Assembly (NCBI GenBank): GCA_021298015.1
Contig: JAJTGY010000018.1
Coordinates: 1-64,000, forward strand
DNA from: Flammeovirgaceae bacterium
Lineage (GTDB): Bacteria > Bacteroidota > Bacteroidia > Cytophagales > Cyclobacteriaceae
DNA: 64,000 bases
Direction: 5' to 3'
Made by a program: the position numbers and the translations under genes. Under the pieces are notes generated by a model. It worked only from the letters and a program-made list of their open reading frames with translations, had not been told where the DNA came from and made no database searches. Below, piece after piece: positions 8,538 to 18,018 of this stretch. Every line of letters begins with the position of its first letter. The stretch's first letter is position 1.

Positions 8538-8777
8538 ATGGCTGTTTTCCTGCTCACCATCGGCATTTTTGGCGCTTTCTTTCTTTTGATGTCGGTGCGC
8601 CTGCTGTTTGTTAAAAATGGAGAATTCCGTGGAACCTGTGCCACACAGAGTCCGTTCCTGGCCAAGGAGGGTATTACCTGCGGTTATTGTGGCAAAGTGA
8701 TTGGTGAAGGCGATACGGCCTGTGGCGATCCCGACAAGGCAGCCGCTGCCGCGCTACCGGAAATCAAGAAGAAATAA
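8538..8777 (+). CDS. Small Cys-rich membrane protein, NqrM (DUF539)-like
   Basis: 79 residues with one N-terminal membrane helix (VFLLTIGIFGAFFLLMSVRLLF), a basic stretch, then four cysteines (C34, C48, C51, C62) in the pattern GTC...CGYCG...C. The layout of a helix followed by a G-x-C element and CxxCG resembles NqrM, which helps deliver iron to the Na+-translocating NADH:quinone reductase. No nqr genes are in the window, so the role is inferred from layout only; another metal-binding membrane protein is possible. The C-terminal tail is Ala/Lys rich. It ends 7 nt before the convergent DUF5686 gene. Confidence 0.55.
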   Translation: MAVFLLTIGIFGAFFLLMSVRLLFVKNGEFRGTCATQSPFLAKEGITCGYCGKVIGEGDTACGDPDKAAAAALPEIKKK

Positions 8778-8784
8778 TAGCAAT

Positions 8785-11421
8785 CTAGTCAGCGAAGTTA
8801 TTCCCAATGCTGCTGGCAATGCCGATGCGGAAACCATACGTCTGCTCGCGCCAGTCCTGCAAAGCAAGGGCTGCCTCTAGCCGGAAGATTCGCAGGATGC
8901 CATCAATCCCATAACCCAATTCGGTGTAGTTTTTTGATGTGGCGGTCTGAAGATAATTGACAAAAATGTTCTCCTGAATGCCAACCATTCGAATTTTGGG
9001 AATTCGGGTGATCAGGAATTTGCGAAAGTGATAGTGCACGTTGGCCGTGAAGTAATCATCATTTGTACTGTGTCGGTAATAGTCCAGCAAACGAAAGCTG
9101 CCCACGGGATCGGTGGTTACAAACGGGGTTCGGTTGCCCATAAAGTGAGCGTAGTCCATGAAGTACATGCGGTTGCGGTTTAAGAAGGTACCTGCGGTAA
9201 GAGCAAAATCGAGCCGCCCCCGGATGCCAATGTCGAAACCATAACGCATAGAAGCCTCTACCTGATCGAAGTCAATATCACTGCCTGCCAGGTCGCGGAA
9301 GCCCTTTCGGTATTCCAAACCAAAAACGGGTGTGGATTCGGAAATGGGAATTTTAGTGCCGTTTCGAATCCGGAATTTTTGCCACGGCTTTGCCTCTAAC
9401 CCGAATGTGCCCACCAACGCGTTATGCGTGGGGAAATTTGTGTCTGTTAGTTCCTCATTAACCGGAGCGTTGGGCGTGTATTGGTCACGGTTGCTTTTGA
9501 AGAAGGTATAGCTTGTGGTATTGATCAACTGATACCGTTTCGAGGCAGTCCAATACGTGTAAACCAGCAGCCTCGGATTGATTCGCTCGCGATAGCGGAG
9601 TTCTACAAAATCATGCTCGTAGATTTTCATCCAGTTGTCACCCAGAAACAGTGTGGTGAAGTCGTTAACGAGCGGATGAATGGGGTTATCTGGATTGAAC
9701 TGTTGAATGTAACGCCCTCCCGTCAGGGTCAGTCGCCTGTTCGTACTTCGGTAGTCAATGCGCAGAGTTCCTGAAAACGCATCGCGCGAGAAGGCATAAC
9801 GCGCCAGCGGACTGATTTCAAGGCGTGATGAACGCGGTAAAGCGCCTGGCTTAGTTGAATCGGATTTCACCCAGCGCTTGAAGTAACCCAACCGGTAAGT
9901 TAAAAATACCCCATCTACGGTATTAAAGCCGCCAAAAGGAGCACGAATTTCAAATGATGAAGTTTTGTTGATCGCGTAGGTGTCACCGGTAAGAATATCC
10001 CAGGGTTGAAATCCCGCTTTGCCTTTCTTTTTTCTTCTTCCCAGGGTATCGCCTTCGGCTTCTCTTCGCTCTACCTCAGCCAGACTGTCTGTAGTAAAAT
10101 ACCCCCGGATTTCCTCCTTGGTCAGCGGTACAGGTCGCATATCGGCCCAAAATGCGGAGTCCTTTTTGTACGCCAGGGAATCAACAGCATAGTTCGATTC
10201 AAACAGAACATCGGGTTCTTTTTGTTCTTTTTGTTCCTGTTTCTCGTATTCCTTCACCAGTTGTCGAAGCTCTTTGTCCGAAATTTCTTTACCCTCATTC
10301 AACCGTTGCTGTAACTGCTGATTCTTTTTGCTAAAGGTTTTCTCGACTCGTTTTGCTTCGTCTTTTTCCAGCTTTTCGTCAATCACTTTCATTTCCACTT
10401 GCAACTCGGGGTTCATCGTGATCTTGTAGTCTTTCACGGTAGCCAGGTATTGACCTTCAAACTCAAACCCAAACACTTTCCCATCCACCTGAAACTGCTG
10501 GGACACCGGCAACCAGGCTTTGTCTTCAATCGGATTGTAGAGCTGCTTGATGTTAAAGTTGATTCCAACTTTTGTGGCCTTTAATTCAAGGCTGTGAATA
10601 CTCCACCAGTCCTCTACGATGTAGATGATGCCTTCAAAGACGTTATCCCCCCGTGACCGCGGGGTGACTTTTATCTTACTGATTTCGTACTGACTGTCTT
10701 TAAACGAACCGAGATATTCGAATCGATAGTAGCTAAAGGATTTTGGCGACAGGGGCGATACTGTTTCTGCGATTTCGGGTTCATAAAAGCTTCCGAATAC
10801 GTAAGCGTTAGGGGAACTGTTACGGTTATTGCCGTTGGTATACACCGCTATCACCTTTTCCTCAAACTTTTTAGGACGTGTGTATTTGATCTCACTCACC
10901 GATTCCTGAATGAACACGCGATCCTTGGTAATGCCCTCTTTCTCCAAGGCTTTTTTGGCCAGCCAGGGGTAATCTTTCAGTTGTCCCCGCCCTTTGATGT
11001 ATACCTTGGCCGAATAGGTATCAATTTGCTGGGTATGAAATTTCGCTTTCGCTATGGCCTTGCGCATGATGGTGTAGGCGGGGTCTTCTTTACCGGCCCG
11101 TATGGTCACGGCCTGCAAAACAATCACCTGAGTTTTTAGTGTCACGTTCAGTTCAACAAACCCTTCGCTCACCTCAACCACAACGGCTTGGGTCTCATAA
11201 CCCAGATATTGAAAGAGTACATCATATTTTCCGGCCGCCAGCACGATTTCATAGCGGCCCTCTCCATCGGTAACAGCGCCACTTCCGGCCTGCCGTACAA
11301 ATACTGAGGCAAACGGCAGGGCTTTACCATCATCGGCTTTTACCAAACCGCGGATGCCTCCGGACCAACCGGGCACGGCTATCAGACTAACGGCAATTGC
11401 AGCAAGAATTGATTTCATCAC
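8785..11421 (-). CDS. DUF5686 / carboxypeptidase-regulatory-like outer-membrane protein
   Basis: 878 residues with a signal peptide (KSILAAIAVSLIAVPGWS), then a carboxypeptidase-D regulatory-like Ig domain (about 23-100, IRGLVKADDGKALPFASVFVRQAGSGAVTDGEGRYEI) and a DUF5686 region that ends in beta strands (ELGYGIDGILRIFRLEAALALQDW...). A charged coiled segment (KRVEKTFSKKNQQLQQRLNEGKEISDKELRQLVKEYEKQEQKEQK) interrupts it at about 360-405. Members are outer-membrane proteins of Bacteroidota with no settled function; TonB-independent surface roles are suspected. The start could be M1 or M2. No adjacent gene indicates a substrate. Confidence 0.8.
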   Translation of the reverse strand: MMKSILAAIAVSLIAVPGWSGGIRGLVKADDGKALPFASVFVRQAGSGAVTDGEGRYEIVLAAGKYDVLFQYLGYETQAVVVEVSEGFVELNVTLKTQVIVLQAVTIRAGKEDPAYTIMRKAIAKAKFHTQQIDTYSAKVYIKGRGQLKDYPWLAKKALEKEGITKDRVFIQESVSEIKYTRPKKFEEKVIAVYTNGNNRNSSPNAYVFGSFYEPEIAETVSPLSPKSFSYYRFEYLGSFKDSQYEISKIKVTPRSRGDNVFEGIIYIVEDWWSIHSLELKATKVGINFNIKQLYNPIEDKAWLPVSQQFQVDGKVFGFEFEGQYLATVKDYKITMNPELQVEMKVIDEKLEKDEAKRVEKTFSKKNQQLQQRLNEGKEISDKELRQLVKEYEKQEQKEQKEPDVLFESNYAVDSLAYKKDSAFWADMRPVPLTKEEIRGYFTTDSLAEVERREAEGDTLGRRKKKGKAGFQPWDILTGDTYAINKTSSFEIRAPFGGFNTVDGVFLTYRLGYFKRWVKSDSTKPGALPRSSRLEISPLARYAFSRDAFSGTLRIDYRSTNRRLTLTGGRYIQQFNPDNPIHPLVNDFTTLFLGDNWMKIYEHDFVELRYRERINPRLLVYTYWTASKRYQLINTTSYTFFKSNRDQYTPNAPVNEELTDTNFPTHNALVGTFGLEAKPWQKFRIRNGTKIPISESTPVFGLEYRKGFRDLAGSDIDFDQVEASMRYGFDIGIRGRLDFALTAGTFLNRNRMYFMDYAHFMGNRTPFVTTDPVGSFRLLDYYRHSTNDDYFTANVHYHFRKFLITRIPKIRMVGIQENIFVNYLQTATSKNYTELGYGIDGILRIFRLEAALALQDWREQTYGFRIGIASSIGNNFAD

Positions 11422-11468
11422 ATCACCAAGACGCAGAAAAGTGAAAAAGGTTGACCAAATTCAGCCAA

Positions 11469-12056
11469 TTATCGGTAAAGATGCCTCTGACGAATCATTT
11501 GTTCAACAGGTTCGGGTACCAGATAACGTATCGACTTGTTATTTTGTATGCATTGCCGAATATAAGTGGCGGATATGTCGAGCAGCGGAGCATCGACCAG
11601 GGTAACGTTCGGGTGTCGATGCAATTCTGTCTTTTCAGACCCTGGGCGGGGATAAATGTACAACCCGTAGAGGTCCAGCAGTTGCCGGTAGTTTTTCCAC
11701 TTGGGCAAATTTACCAGGCTGTCCTCCCCTAAAATCACACGGAAGCTATAGTTGGGATACCTTTCAACAAGGTGAGCTAACGTGTCAATGGTATAACTTG
11801 GTCGGGGCAGGTGAAATTCCACGTCACTGACTTCCAATTTGTAATGATCGGCAATGGCCGCTTTAACCATGTCGTACCGGTCAAACTCGTGTAGCAGGCT
11901 TTTGGAGTCTTTCAGTGGGTTATGAGGCGATACTACGAACCACACTTTCGACAAATCCGTGTTTTCGGCCATAATATTGGCAATAATGAGGTGGCCGATA
12001 TGAATGGGATTAAATGACCCAAAGAACAAACCGATTTTCCGGGCCGGGGCATCCAT
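11469..12056 (-). CDS. nadD: Nicotinate-nucleotide adenylyltransferase
   Basis: 195 residues. The nucleotidyltransferase core is clear: GSFNPIHIGH at 13-22 holds the HxGH active-site motif, and ISATYIR near the C-terminus is the second phosphate-binding motif. NadD transfers AMP to nicotinate mononucleotide to make deamido-NAD. The ATG at 12056 overlaps the last base of the gmk stop (TGATG), so gmk and nadD are translationally coupled. Confidence 0.93.
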   Translation of the reverse strand: MDAPARKIGLFFGSFNPIHIGHLIIANIMAENTDLSKVWFVVSPHNPLKDSKSLLHEFDRYDMVKAAIADHYKLEVSDVEFHLPRPSYTIDTLAHLVERYPNYSFRVILGEDSLVNLPKWKNYRQLLDLYGLYIYPRPGSEKTELHRHPNVTLVDAPLLDISATYIRQCIQNNKSIRYLVPEPVEQMIRQRHLYR

Positions 12057-12628
12057 CAGGGTTTCCGTTTGAATTCGTCATAGAGGCGTTGCGCCTCCGC
12101 CAGCGATCGGTCGAGTACTTCGTTTACCAAAACAACATCAAACTTATCCTCAAAGGTGAGTTCAAACTTGGCTTTAAACAACCTGCGCGACAGACTCTCC
12201 TCGCTTTCGGTACCGCGGCCGGCAAGTCGCTGCTTCAGAATGTCCAGCGAGGGCACCTTCACAAAAATGGCGAGTGCCTTTTCGCCAAAATATTTCTTCA
12301 GGTTTACACCCCCCTGCACATCAACATCGAAAATCACATTTTTGCCACTTGCCCAAATGCGCTCAATCTCTGACTTGAGCGTGCCATAGAAATTGCCCGC
12401 ATACACTTCCTCCCACTCGATGAACTCCTGATTATCAATTTTTGCCTTGAATTCATCGGGGGTCAAAAAATAGTAGTCTTTTCCATGTTCTTCTGTGCGG
12501 CCGCGCCTGTCGCGGGTGGAGGCGGAGATGGAGAACCCCAGATCCGGATTGTGGGCCAACAAGTGCTTGACAATCGTGGTCTTCCCGGATCCTGAGGGTG
12601 CCGAAAAGATTAGTGCTTTACCGGCCAT
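12056..12628 (-). CDS. gmk: Guanylate kinase
   Basis: 190 residues from the ATG at 12628. The ORF track adds 11 residues ([11 protein letters not shown]) that are not part of the family and overlap the anti-sigma gene. The P-loop APSGSGKTT lies at about 10-18, followed by the GMP-binding region ([18 protein letters not shown]) and IFDVDVQGG. It phosphorylates GMP to GDP. The operon order is sigma, anti-sigma, gmk, nadD, and gmk starts within the last bases of the anti-sigma gene. Confidence 0.94.
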   Translation of the reverse strand: MAGKALIFSAPSGSGKTTIVKHLLAHNPDLGFSISASTRDRRGRTEEHGKDYYFLTPDEFKAKIDNQEFIEWEEVYAGNFYGTLKSEIERIWASGKNVIFDVDVQGGVNLKKYFGEKALAIFVKVPSLDILKQRLAGRGTESEESLSRRLFKAKFELTFEDKFDVVLVNEVLDRSLAEAQRLYDEFKRKP

Positions 12629-12875
12629 TAGCTTGAATTTGCATGCGGATTTGTTCGGCAAGGGTTTGGGGCACCTGCCCCCCGCAGCAGGTGGTCTTAA
12701 TCATCGTTTTGATGAGTTGATCCACCTGGTACTGCTCATAGCACGGGATGCATTCTGCGAGGTGGTCGCGCAGAAATTTTTCCTCTTCTGCGGTAGCCTC
12801 TCCGTCAACAATCAGCTGCAGCATTTTCATGCATGAGCAGGGCGTGGGGCCGGAGGGTGGGTTTGTGTTTTGCAT
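12618..12875 (-). CDS. Zinc-type anti-sigma factor
   Basis: 85 residues. C15 with H38-x3-C42-x2-C45 (HLAECIPC) forms the cysteine/histidine set of ZAS anti-sigma factors such as RsrA. There is no membrane segment, so it is a cytosolic, possibly redox-sensitive regulator of the sigma factor encoded 5 nt upstream. A second Cys pair (TTCCGG) lies in the tail. It overlaps the start of gmk by 11 nt. Confidence 0.75.
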   Translation of the reverse strand: MQNTNPPSGPTPCSCMKMLQLIVDGEATAEEEKFLRDHLAECIPCYEQYQVDQLIKTMIKTTCCGGQVPQTLAEQIRMQIQANGR

Positions 12876-12880
12876 AGCAC

Positions 12881-13462
12881 TCAGCTTTTATACCCCATTT
12901 GGCGGGCGTATTCGGTCAGTTTTTCTTTGAGCAGATTGCGCGCCCGATGCAAACGGCTTCGCACCGTGCCAATCGGGATATCGAGAATCTTAGCCATTTC
13001 TTCATACTTGAAACCCTCCAGATCGCACAATATAATTACCGTACGAAAATCCACATCCAGCGCGTTCAATGCGTTCGAGATTTCATCTCCTAACATCCCC
13101 TGCAAAACATCCACTCGTAGGTCCGGTGTAATCTGGCGATCAACATCTTCCGAGTTATAGTACGCCTCCACTTCCTGATAGTCTACCTTATTCGGCTCCT
13201 TGCGTTTCTTCCGGTAGTCGTTGATGAAGCTGTTTTTCATGATTCGGAACAGCCACGCCTTGGCATTAGTTCCTTTTTGGAACGAATCGATAAAGCGGTA
13301 TGCCTTCAGGTAGGTGTCCTGAACGAGATCCTGAGCATCATCGCTATTCAGCGTCAGCCGGTAGCCGAAGTTGTACATCGACCTCATGTGGGGCATAAAT
13401 TCATTATCAAACAAGGCCTGTTTCTCGGCAGCAGTATAGTTCTGTCTGGGCGACTCGTCCAT
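12881..13462 (-). CDS. ECF-family RNA polymerase sigma factor
   Basis: 193 residues with region 2 (RSMYNFGYRLTLNSDDAQDLVQDTYLKAYRF...AWLFRIMKNSFINDYRKKRKEP) and region 4 (LCDLEGFKYEEMAKILDIPIGTVRSRLHRARNLLKEKL) separated by an acidic linker. It is the first gene of the unit with its zinc anti-sigma factor, in the arrangement of SigR/RsrA-type stress systems. The stimulus cannot be read from sequence. Confidence 0.9.
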   Translation of the reverse strand: MDESPRQNYTAAEKQALFDNEFMPHMRSMYNFGYRLTLNSDDAQDLVQDTYLKAYRFIDSFQKGTNAKAWLFRIMKNSFINDYRKKRKEPNKVDYQEVEAYYNSEDVDRQITPDLRVDVLQGMLGDEISNALNALDVDFRTVIILCDLEGFKYEEMAKILDIPIGTVRSRLHRARNLLKEKLTEYARQMGYKS

Positions 13463-13497
13463 GAGGGGTTAAAAATACAAAGGGCTACTGAACCACC

Positions 13498-14487
13498 CTA
13501 CTGCGCAGGGAAATCAATTACCGATGGTTTTTTTACCACGAGGTAGCCAATTTTTTTGATAACGCGCAGAACAGGATTATGCTCGTTTTTATAAGAAGGT
13601 CTTACACGGTTGCGCGTGCCCAGGGTGGGTTTATGGTTTGCTAGTTCTTGATAGGGATGTTCAATTAACGCCTGGCAGTAAGTTTCCGTCAATGAGGCAA
13701 CTTCCGGAAAATCGTTAAGCTGCACATCTGGATCGTAAACGGATAGTTGCTTCGGTTTTGAAATTTTAAACCCACTGAAATGGAAAAACCGTAGGGGGTG
13801 ATCATTCACCTGAAAAAAGCCGTTTTGCCGGGTGATTCTGCGGTGATGTATGTTCCAGTACGCAACATTGTACCCTGGGTCGGTGATGATTCTGACCTGA
13901 GTGAAGTAAGCGGGAACAAAGTTTAGCCAGATTTGATCAACGAATAGTCCCGGCTTACCCTGATAGGAGAACTCGGCCATCCGATTCTTCCACCAATTCA
14001 AAAATAGGAGCGATTGCTCTCCGGCCCGAAGGGCAAAAAAGCCACCGTTAAAGATTCCCGATTCCAACATATGGAGTTCATTCTTTTTGTTCAGCCCATC
14101 TTGGGCCAGCAGGTGAGGAGTCAAAAAAATTTGATCATCCGGGTAGTGCTCAAGCACAGGTAAGCGGCCATAAACGACCACATCCGAATCAAAGTAGAAA
14201 ACCTCCTTTGCCCCCTTTTCCCTCATCAGGTAATCGGCATAAAAAGGCTTGAGTGCGCACGACAACTCAAAAATGTTGTAACGCGAGAGCATACTTCCGA
14301 GATTTGATATCCCGATATCTTCAACAAACAGGAAACGGAGGTTATTTGAGGGCGGAAGTATTACATCCTTTTTTTCAAGTATACCTACATAAAAGGTATA
14401 GTCAGGATGGTGCGTAAGAAATGAGTCCGCCAGTACGCCTGCAAATGGAAGATAGTTAGCAGAGACAATGGCAAAAGCAGCTTTCAT
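13498..14487 (-). CDS. GT8-like glycosyltransferase
   Basis: 329 residues, starting with a Rossmann-type strand (KAAFAIVSANYLPFAGVLADSFLTHHPDYTFYVGIL) and carrying a DxD metal/nucleotide-sugar motif (VFYFDSDVVVYGRL). A later segment (ESGIFNGGFFALR) matches the acceptor-side pattern of GT8-type retaining transferases. It probably adds a sugar to lipopolysaccharide or another surface glycan, because two more glycosyltransferase genes follow upstream on the same strand (47-nt gap). Donor and acceptor are unknown. Confidence 0.75.
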   Translation of the reverse strand: MKAAFAIVSANYLPFAGVLADSFLTHHPDYTFYVGILEKKDVILPPSNNLRFLFVEDIGISNLGSMLSRYNIFELSCALKPFYADYLMREKGAKEVFYFDSDVVVYGRLPVLEHYPDDQIFLTPHLLAQDGLNKKNELHMLESGIFNGGFFALRAGEQSLLFLNWWKNRMAEFSYQGKPGLFVDQIWLNFVPAYFTQVRIITDPGYNVAYWNIHHRRITRQNGFFQVNDHPLRFFHFSGFKISKPKQLSVYDPDVQLNDFPEVASLTETYCQALIEHPYQELANHKPTLGTRNRVRPSYKNEHNPVLRVIKKIGYLVVKKPSVIDFPAQ

Positions 14488-14534
14488 AGACGGGCCCGCG
14501 AGTCCGAAAGGTAATTGATATAGTCGGGCATTCG

Positions 14535-15407
14535 CTATGTAATTCTGTAATTCTTGTATTCACCAATGCGGTAACCGACTAGCGAACTGATTAATCGCTT
14601 TACGCGTTCACGTAAGCTGTAGCGCTTTCGACTAATGTCGTGGTCAAAACTCCAATTTTTTCTTTGAATGCGCCCTTCCATCACGAGGGGATGTGTGCCG
14701 TTGAATCGCTCCAATGAATCAATCAGAGAATAATCGAACTCATTTGCTGCGGCCAGGTTTTGATCAATCCATTCATCGGTTTGGTAAAATTTACTCCAAC
14801 CGGTGATTTTCTCCTGCATTTTTCGTGGATCTTTTACCCAGCCGTAATGGTAAATGAATGCGTCAATCAACTTTACGCGAAGTTTTTCATTTGGTCTTTT
14901 ACGGAAGCCCTGCGCATCGCGATAGGAGAATACTGATGGCAGGTTGCGAACAACACGAATCTCCCTCTGGTACCATCGCCAGGATTCACCCACATAGTCG
15001 TACGAACCATAGAAATGCTTGTAGTTAAAAAGCAGGCCCTCAACGCTTGTATCGGATTCAAACCGCTTCATAGCCTGTTGAACCGCAGGGTAATACTGTT
15101 CATGCAATACCTCATCGGCTTGGATATAAAAACACCAGGTGACATCCGCACTTACGGCTCGTAACGCTTTGTCGGTCTCCAGTGCAAACGTGCGGCCACC
15201 CGCTCGTACGGAATCATCCCACACGGTTTGAATGATTCTGATTTTTTCGGATGGGATGGATTGAATCAACGACAGGGTATCATCTTCTGATTTCCCCACG
15301 GCAACTACCATCTCGTCACAAAGCGGAAGAATAGACGAGATGGCTTCAACAATGGGGTAATCGTACTTGATTACATTTCGGGCGATCGTAAAGCCGGCAA
15401 CTTTCAT
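14535..15407 (-). CDS. GT2-family glycosyltransferase
   Basis: About 290 residues from MKVAGFTIARN (ATG at 15407; the track starts three codons earlier). The N-terminus has the GT2 fold (ISSILPLCDEMVVAVGKSEDDTLSLIQ) and a QADE element (YIQADEVLHEQYY) in the place of the DxD motif. The middle (NYKHFYGSYDYVGESWRWYQREIRVVRN) is typical of Bacteroidota LPS-type GT2 proteins. It ends 47 nt before the GT8-like gene and starts 26 nt after the GT2-GT9 fusion, which suggests one surface-glycan operon. Confidence 0.8.
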   Translation of the reverse strand: MKVAGFTIARNVIKYDYPIVEAISSILPLCDEMVVAVGKSEDDTLSLIQSIPSEKIRIIQTVWDDSVRAGGRTFALETDKALRAVSADVTWCFYIQADEVLHEQYYPAVQQAMKRFESDTSVEGLLFNYKHFYGSYDYVGESWRWYQREIRVVRNLPSVFSYRDAQGFRKRPNEKLRVKLIDAFIYHYGWVKDPRKMQEKITGWSKFYQTDEWIDQNLAAANEFDYSLIDSLERFNGTHPLVMEGRIQRKNWSFDHDISRKRYSLRERVKRLISSLVGYRIGEYKNYRIT

Positions 15408-15432
15408 GAAACACAACGCTTTAGAAACGAAC

Positions 15433-17208
15433 CTATGCCACCCCTTCTTTGCAGGCGCTTAAATGGGTTTGTGCAACTGAATCGATGACATCACGAACCT
15501 GATTGGTTGAGATCTGTCGGATACATTCGCAGGAGTCAATTCCGCTGCAACTCGAACAGGACTGCTTCGACACGAGGTATTGCGCTCGCTCCCCTATTGG
15601 GGACCACCGACCCGGATGAATCGGTTTCAGGGGAACAAAAAGACCTATTGCAGGCTTGCCAAGTGCCGCGGCAACATGCAACACACCTGTGCTTCCAGCC
15701 AAAAGAGCATCAGATTGGCTTATCAACGCCATCATCTCCAGCAGACTGGTTTTCCCGGTCATGTCAACAACATGGGGCTGTCCAAACAATTCAGGCAATT
15801 CTTTTCTTATCAATTCACCTTCACTTGATAACCCCGTGATCAGAATTTGAAATCTTTGTGGAGCAAGACATTCAACGAGCTCGAGATAACAGGCCAAAGG
15901 CCATTCTCGACCATGCCCTTTTGATTTGGGGTGTATGATCAAATTGAACCGATTTGGATCAATTGGAAATTCAGCACGGCCCAATTTAGGTCGAAGTCCA
16001 TAAAGTTTCTGTATTTCAACCTTATCAAGATCATTAGAAAGTAAAAAGGGTTGTAACAATTTGAAGTTAAGCTGTGCCTCGTGAAGCTCAGACCTTATTC
16101 TGCTAAAAAAAACCAGGCGATTGCATGTCAGCCAATGATACCAGCGATGAGCTGTGCCAACCCTTGTTTTTATGCCCATCTTTACAGCAACCCTTGCTAT
16201 TTCAGTATCAGGGAAAACATGGATTATTGAGGTGGGCTTAAGCGTTAAAAACCCCATCGGATTCGAAATGAATTGGGCGCGGTCAATGAACCCATCGATG
16301 AAGCAACTTGATTCAATTACGGGCTGGGTATAGCTCCGACCGATCAAGTAGATCCTTAATCCCGGTATTTTTTTTTTGAGGTAGCCGGCTAGCGGAATAG
16401 TCAGCACTACATCACCTAAATTATCAGTTCGGCTGATGAATAGACAACTGCCCAATTCCGAAAAGCGGTTTAATTCATAGAGCTTTGAGTACTTGTAGAA
16501 CACGTGATTAGCAACAGCCTTAGCTACCATGAGGCCTGCAAACCCATCTTGAAAACCTCGCTTTAATACAAAACTTCGAAAAAACGCGAATGTGGAGTGG
16601 ATGTATATCTTAAAGACCGAACTCCTTTTTTTCCCTACATTTTCGCGAGCAAATATATCTGAGTATCGCTGAATCTTCTGGATGGATTCGTACGCATCGG
16701 AATAGGCCCGGTGCATCAGGTTGCCTTTCAGCTGTTGAACTCTGGCATTTTTAGTGAGAATAACTCTATCATGTGGATTTTCGCCCCCCCAACTTCCAAA
16801 GCTCTTTTTCCACAAACGTATTTTACGATCAGGATACCAATCACCGTGTCGAATCCATTTGCCGCCATAGCTAGATAAACGATTCATCCGATAGGCTTCG
16901 ACCTTCCAATCTGTTTTTACTCTTAAGATTGACTCGGTTAGTTCGGCAGACAAGTACTCATCTGCATCGAGCGACAATACGCATTCATGAGTTGCAAGGC
17001 TTAAAGCAAAATTTTTCTGCTCAATATGGCTTACAAACCTATTCTGAATAAAACGGGCTCCTTTGGCCAAGCAAATTTCCTGTGTTCGATCTGTTGAGAA
17101 CGAGTCAACAACAACCAACTCATCTACCACGGGTAAAAGGGAATTCAAACACCTCTCAATATTCCCTTCTTCATTGAAGGTAATTACAACTGCACTTATC
17201 TTTTCCAT
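15433..17208 (-). CDS. GT2-GT9 fusion glycosyltransferase (KdtX/WaaE-like plus heptosyltransferase-like)
   Basis: 591 residues holding two enzymes. Residues 1-250 form a GT2 domain (AVVITFNEEGNIERCL, DADEYLSAEL at 81-90, and GDWYPDRKIRLWKK) like LPS-core glucosyltransferases of the WaaE/KdtX type. Residues from about 255 form a GT9 domain (LFISRTDNLGDVVLTIPL; LIIHPKSKGHGREWPL; ALLAGSTGVLHVAAALGKPAIGLF) like heptosyltransferases. The C-terminal tail has clustered cysteines (QSCSSCSGIDSCEC). Both activities act at the cytoplasmic face on lipid-A-linked core. It is the first gene of the three-gene glycan unit. The fusion implies consecutive or coordinated sugar additions. Confidence 0.85.
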   Translation of the reverse strand: MEKISAVVITFNEEGNIERCLNSLLPVVDELVVVDSFSTDRTQEICLAKGARFIQNRFVSHIEQKNFALSLATHECVLSLDADEYLSAELTESILRVKTDWKVEAYRMNRLSSYGGKWIRHGDWYPDRKIRLWKKSFGSWGGENPHDRVILTKNARVQQLKGNLMHRAYSDAYESIQKIQRYSDIFARENVGKKRSSVFKIYIHSTFAFFRSFVLKRGFQDGFAGLMVAKAVANHVFYKYSKLYELNRFSELGSCLFISRTDNLGDVVLTIPLAGYLKKKIPGLRIYLIGRSYTQPVIESSCFIDGFIDRAQFISNPMGFLTLKPTSIIHVFPDTEIARVAVKMGIKTRVGTAHRWYHWLTCNRLVFFSRIRSELHEAQLNFKLLQPFLLSNDLDKVEIQKLYGLRPKLGRAEFPIDPNRFNLIIHPKSKGHGREWPLACYLELVECLAPQRFQILITGLSSEGELIRKELPELFGQPHVVDMTGKTSLLEMMALISQSDALLAGSTGVLHVAAALGKPAIGLFVPLKPIHPGRWSPIGERAQYLVSKQSCSSCSGIDSCECIRQISTNQVRDVIDSVAQTHLSACKEGVA

Positions 17209-17282
17209 AACAAGCTAAGGGCAAGATAATCATTTTTTTTCCGGTCGGATCAAGAAACAACCATCTGTGGCAAACGATTCGG

Positions 17283-17999
17283 CTACAAACTCATCATATC
17301 CTTAAACCGGGCAGCCTGCCTCCGGCTCACTTCTACTTTGTCTCCACCCCGCAAGCGCACCATTAAACCACCGTTAAACCAGGGCTCAATGCCCTCGACC
17401 CAGCTTAGATTAACGATATGTTTACGGCTGGCGCGGAAAAATGCCCGTTCATCAAGTTTTTCATCCAGCGCGTTTAATGATTTATGAATCATTGGCCGAT
17501 TGCTGTCGAAATGGACTTTGATATAGTTGCCGTCTGACTCAAACATACGCACTTGCGCCAGGCTCACAAACCAACAGCGTTCGCCATCTTTAACAAACAC
17601 TTGGTCGTCTAATCCGAGTTTCTTGTCGCGAGGGTTCCCTGAGCGCATACGTTCCTTTTCCTGCACTTTGTGTACGGCTTCCCCCAAACGCTCGGGTGTA
17701 ATGGGCTTGAGCAAATAGTCTAGTGCGTTAACCTCAAATGCTTTCAGTGCGAATTCGTCATAGGCGGTAGTGAAAACCACAAGTGGAGCCGAATCCAGCG
17801 ACTCCAGCAAATGGAAACCGGTTCGGCCCGGCATCTGAATGTCCAAAAACAACAAGTCCGGATTCAGGTCGGTGATCATTTGCTCGGCTTCATCTGCGTT
17901 GGCGGCCTCACCGGCAATTTCAATAGAGGGGTGCTCTTCCAGTAGTTTCATCAATTCTTTCCTGGCCAGTCGCTCGTCATCAACAATAAGGGCTTTCAT
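17283..17999 (-). CDS. LytTR-family response regulator
   Basis: 238 residues: receiver domain (about 1-120) with the phospho-acceptor Asp in LLFLDIQMPGRTG, and a LytTR DNA-binding domain (about 135-235; VRMFESDGNYIKVHF...RASRKHIVNLSWVEGIEPWFNGGLMVRLRGGDKVEVSRRQA). It follows the LytS-type kinase gene by 19 nt. The pair sits downstream of the RND efflux genes on the same strand, so it may sense stress linked to that pump or control it. Confidence 0.92.
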   Translation of the reverse strand: MKALIVDDERLARKELMKLLEEHPSIEIAGEAANADEAEQMITDLNPDLLFLDIQMPGRTGFHLLESLDSAPLVVFTTAYDEFALKAFEVNALDYLLKPITPERLGEAVHKVQEKERMRSGNPRDKKLGLDDQVFVKDGERCWFVSLAQVRMFESDGNYIKVHFDSNRPMIHKSLNALDEKLDERAFFRASRKHIVNLSWVEGIEPWFNGGLMVRLRGGDKVEVSRRQAARFKDMMSL

Positions 18000-18018
18000 C
18001 CTGGAGATGGGTTAAAAA

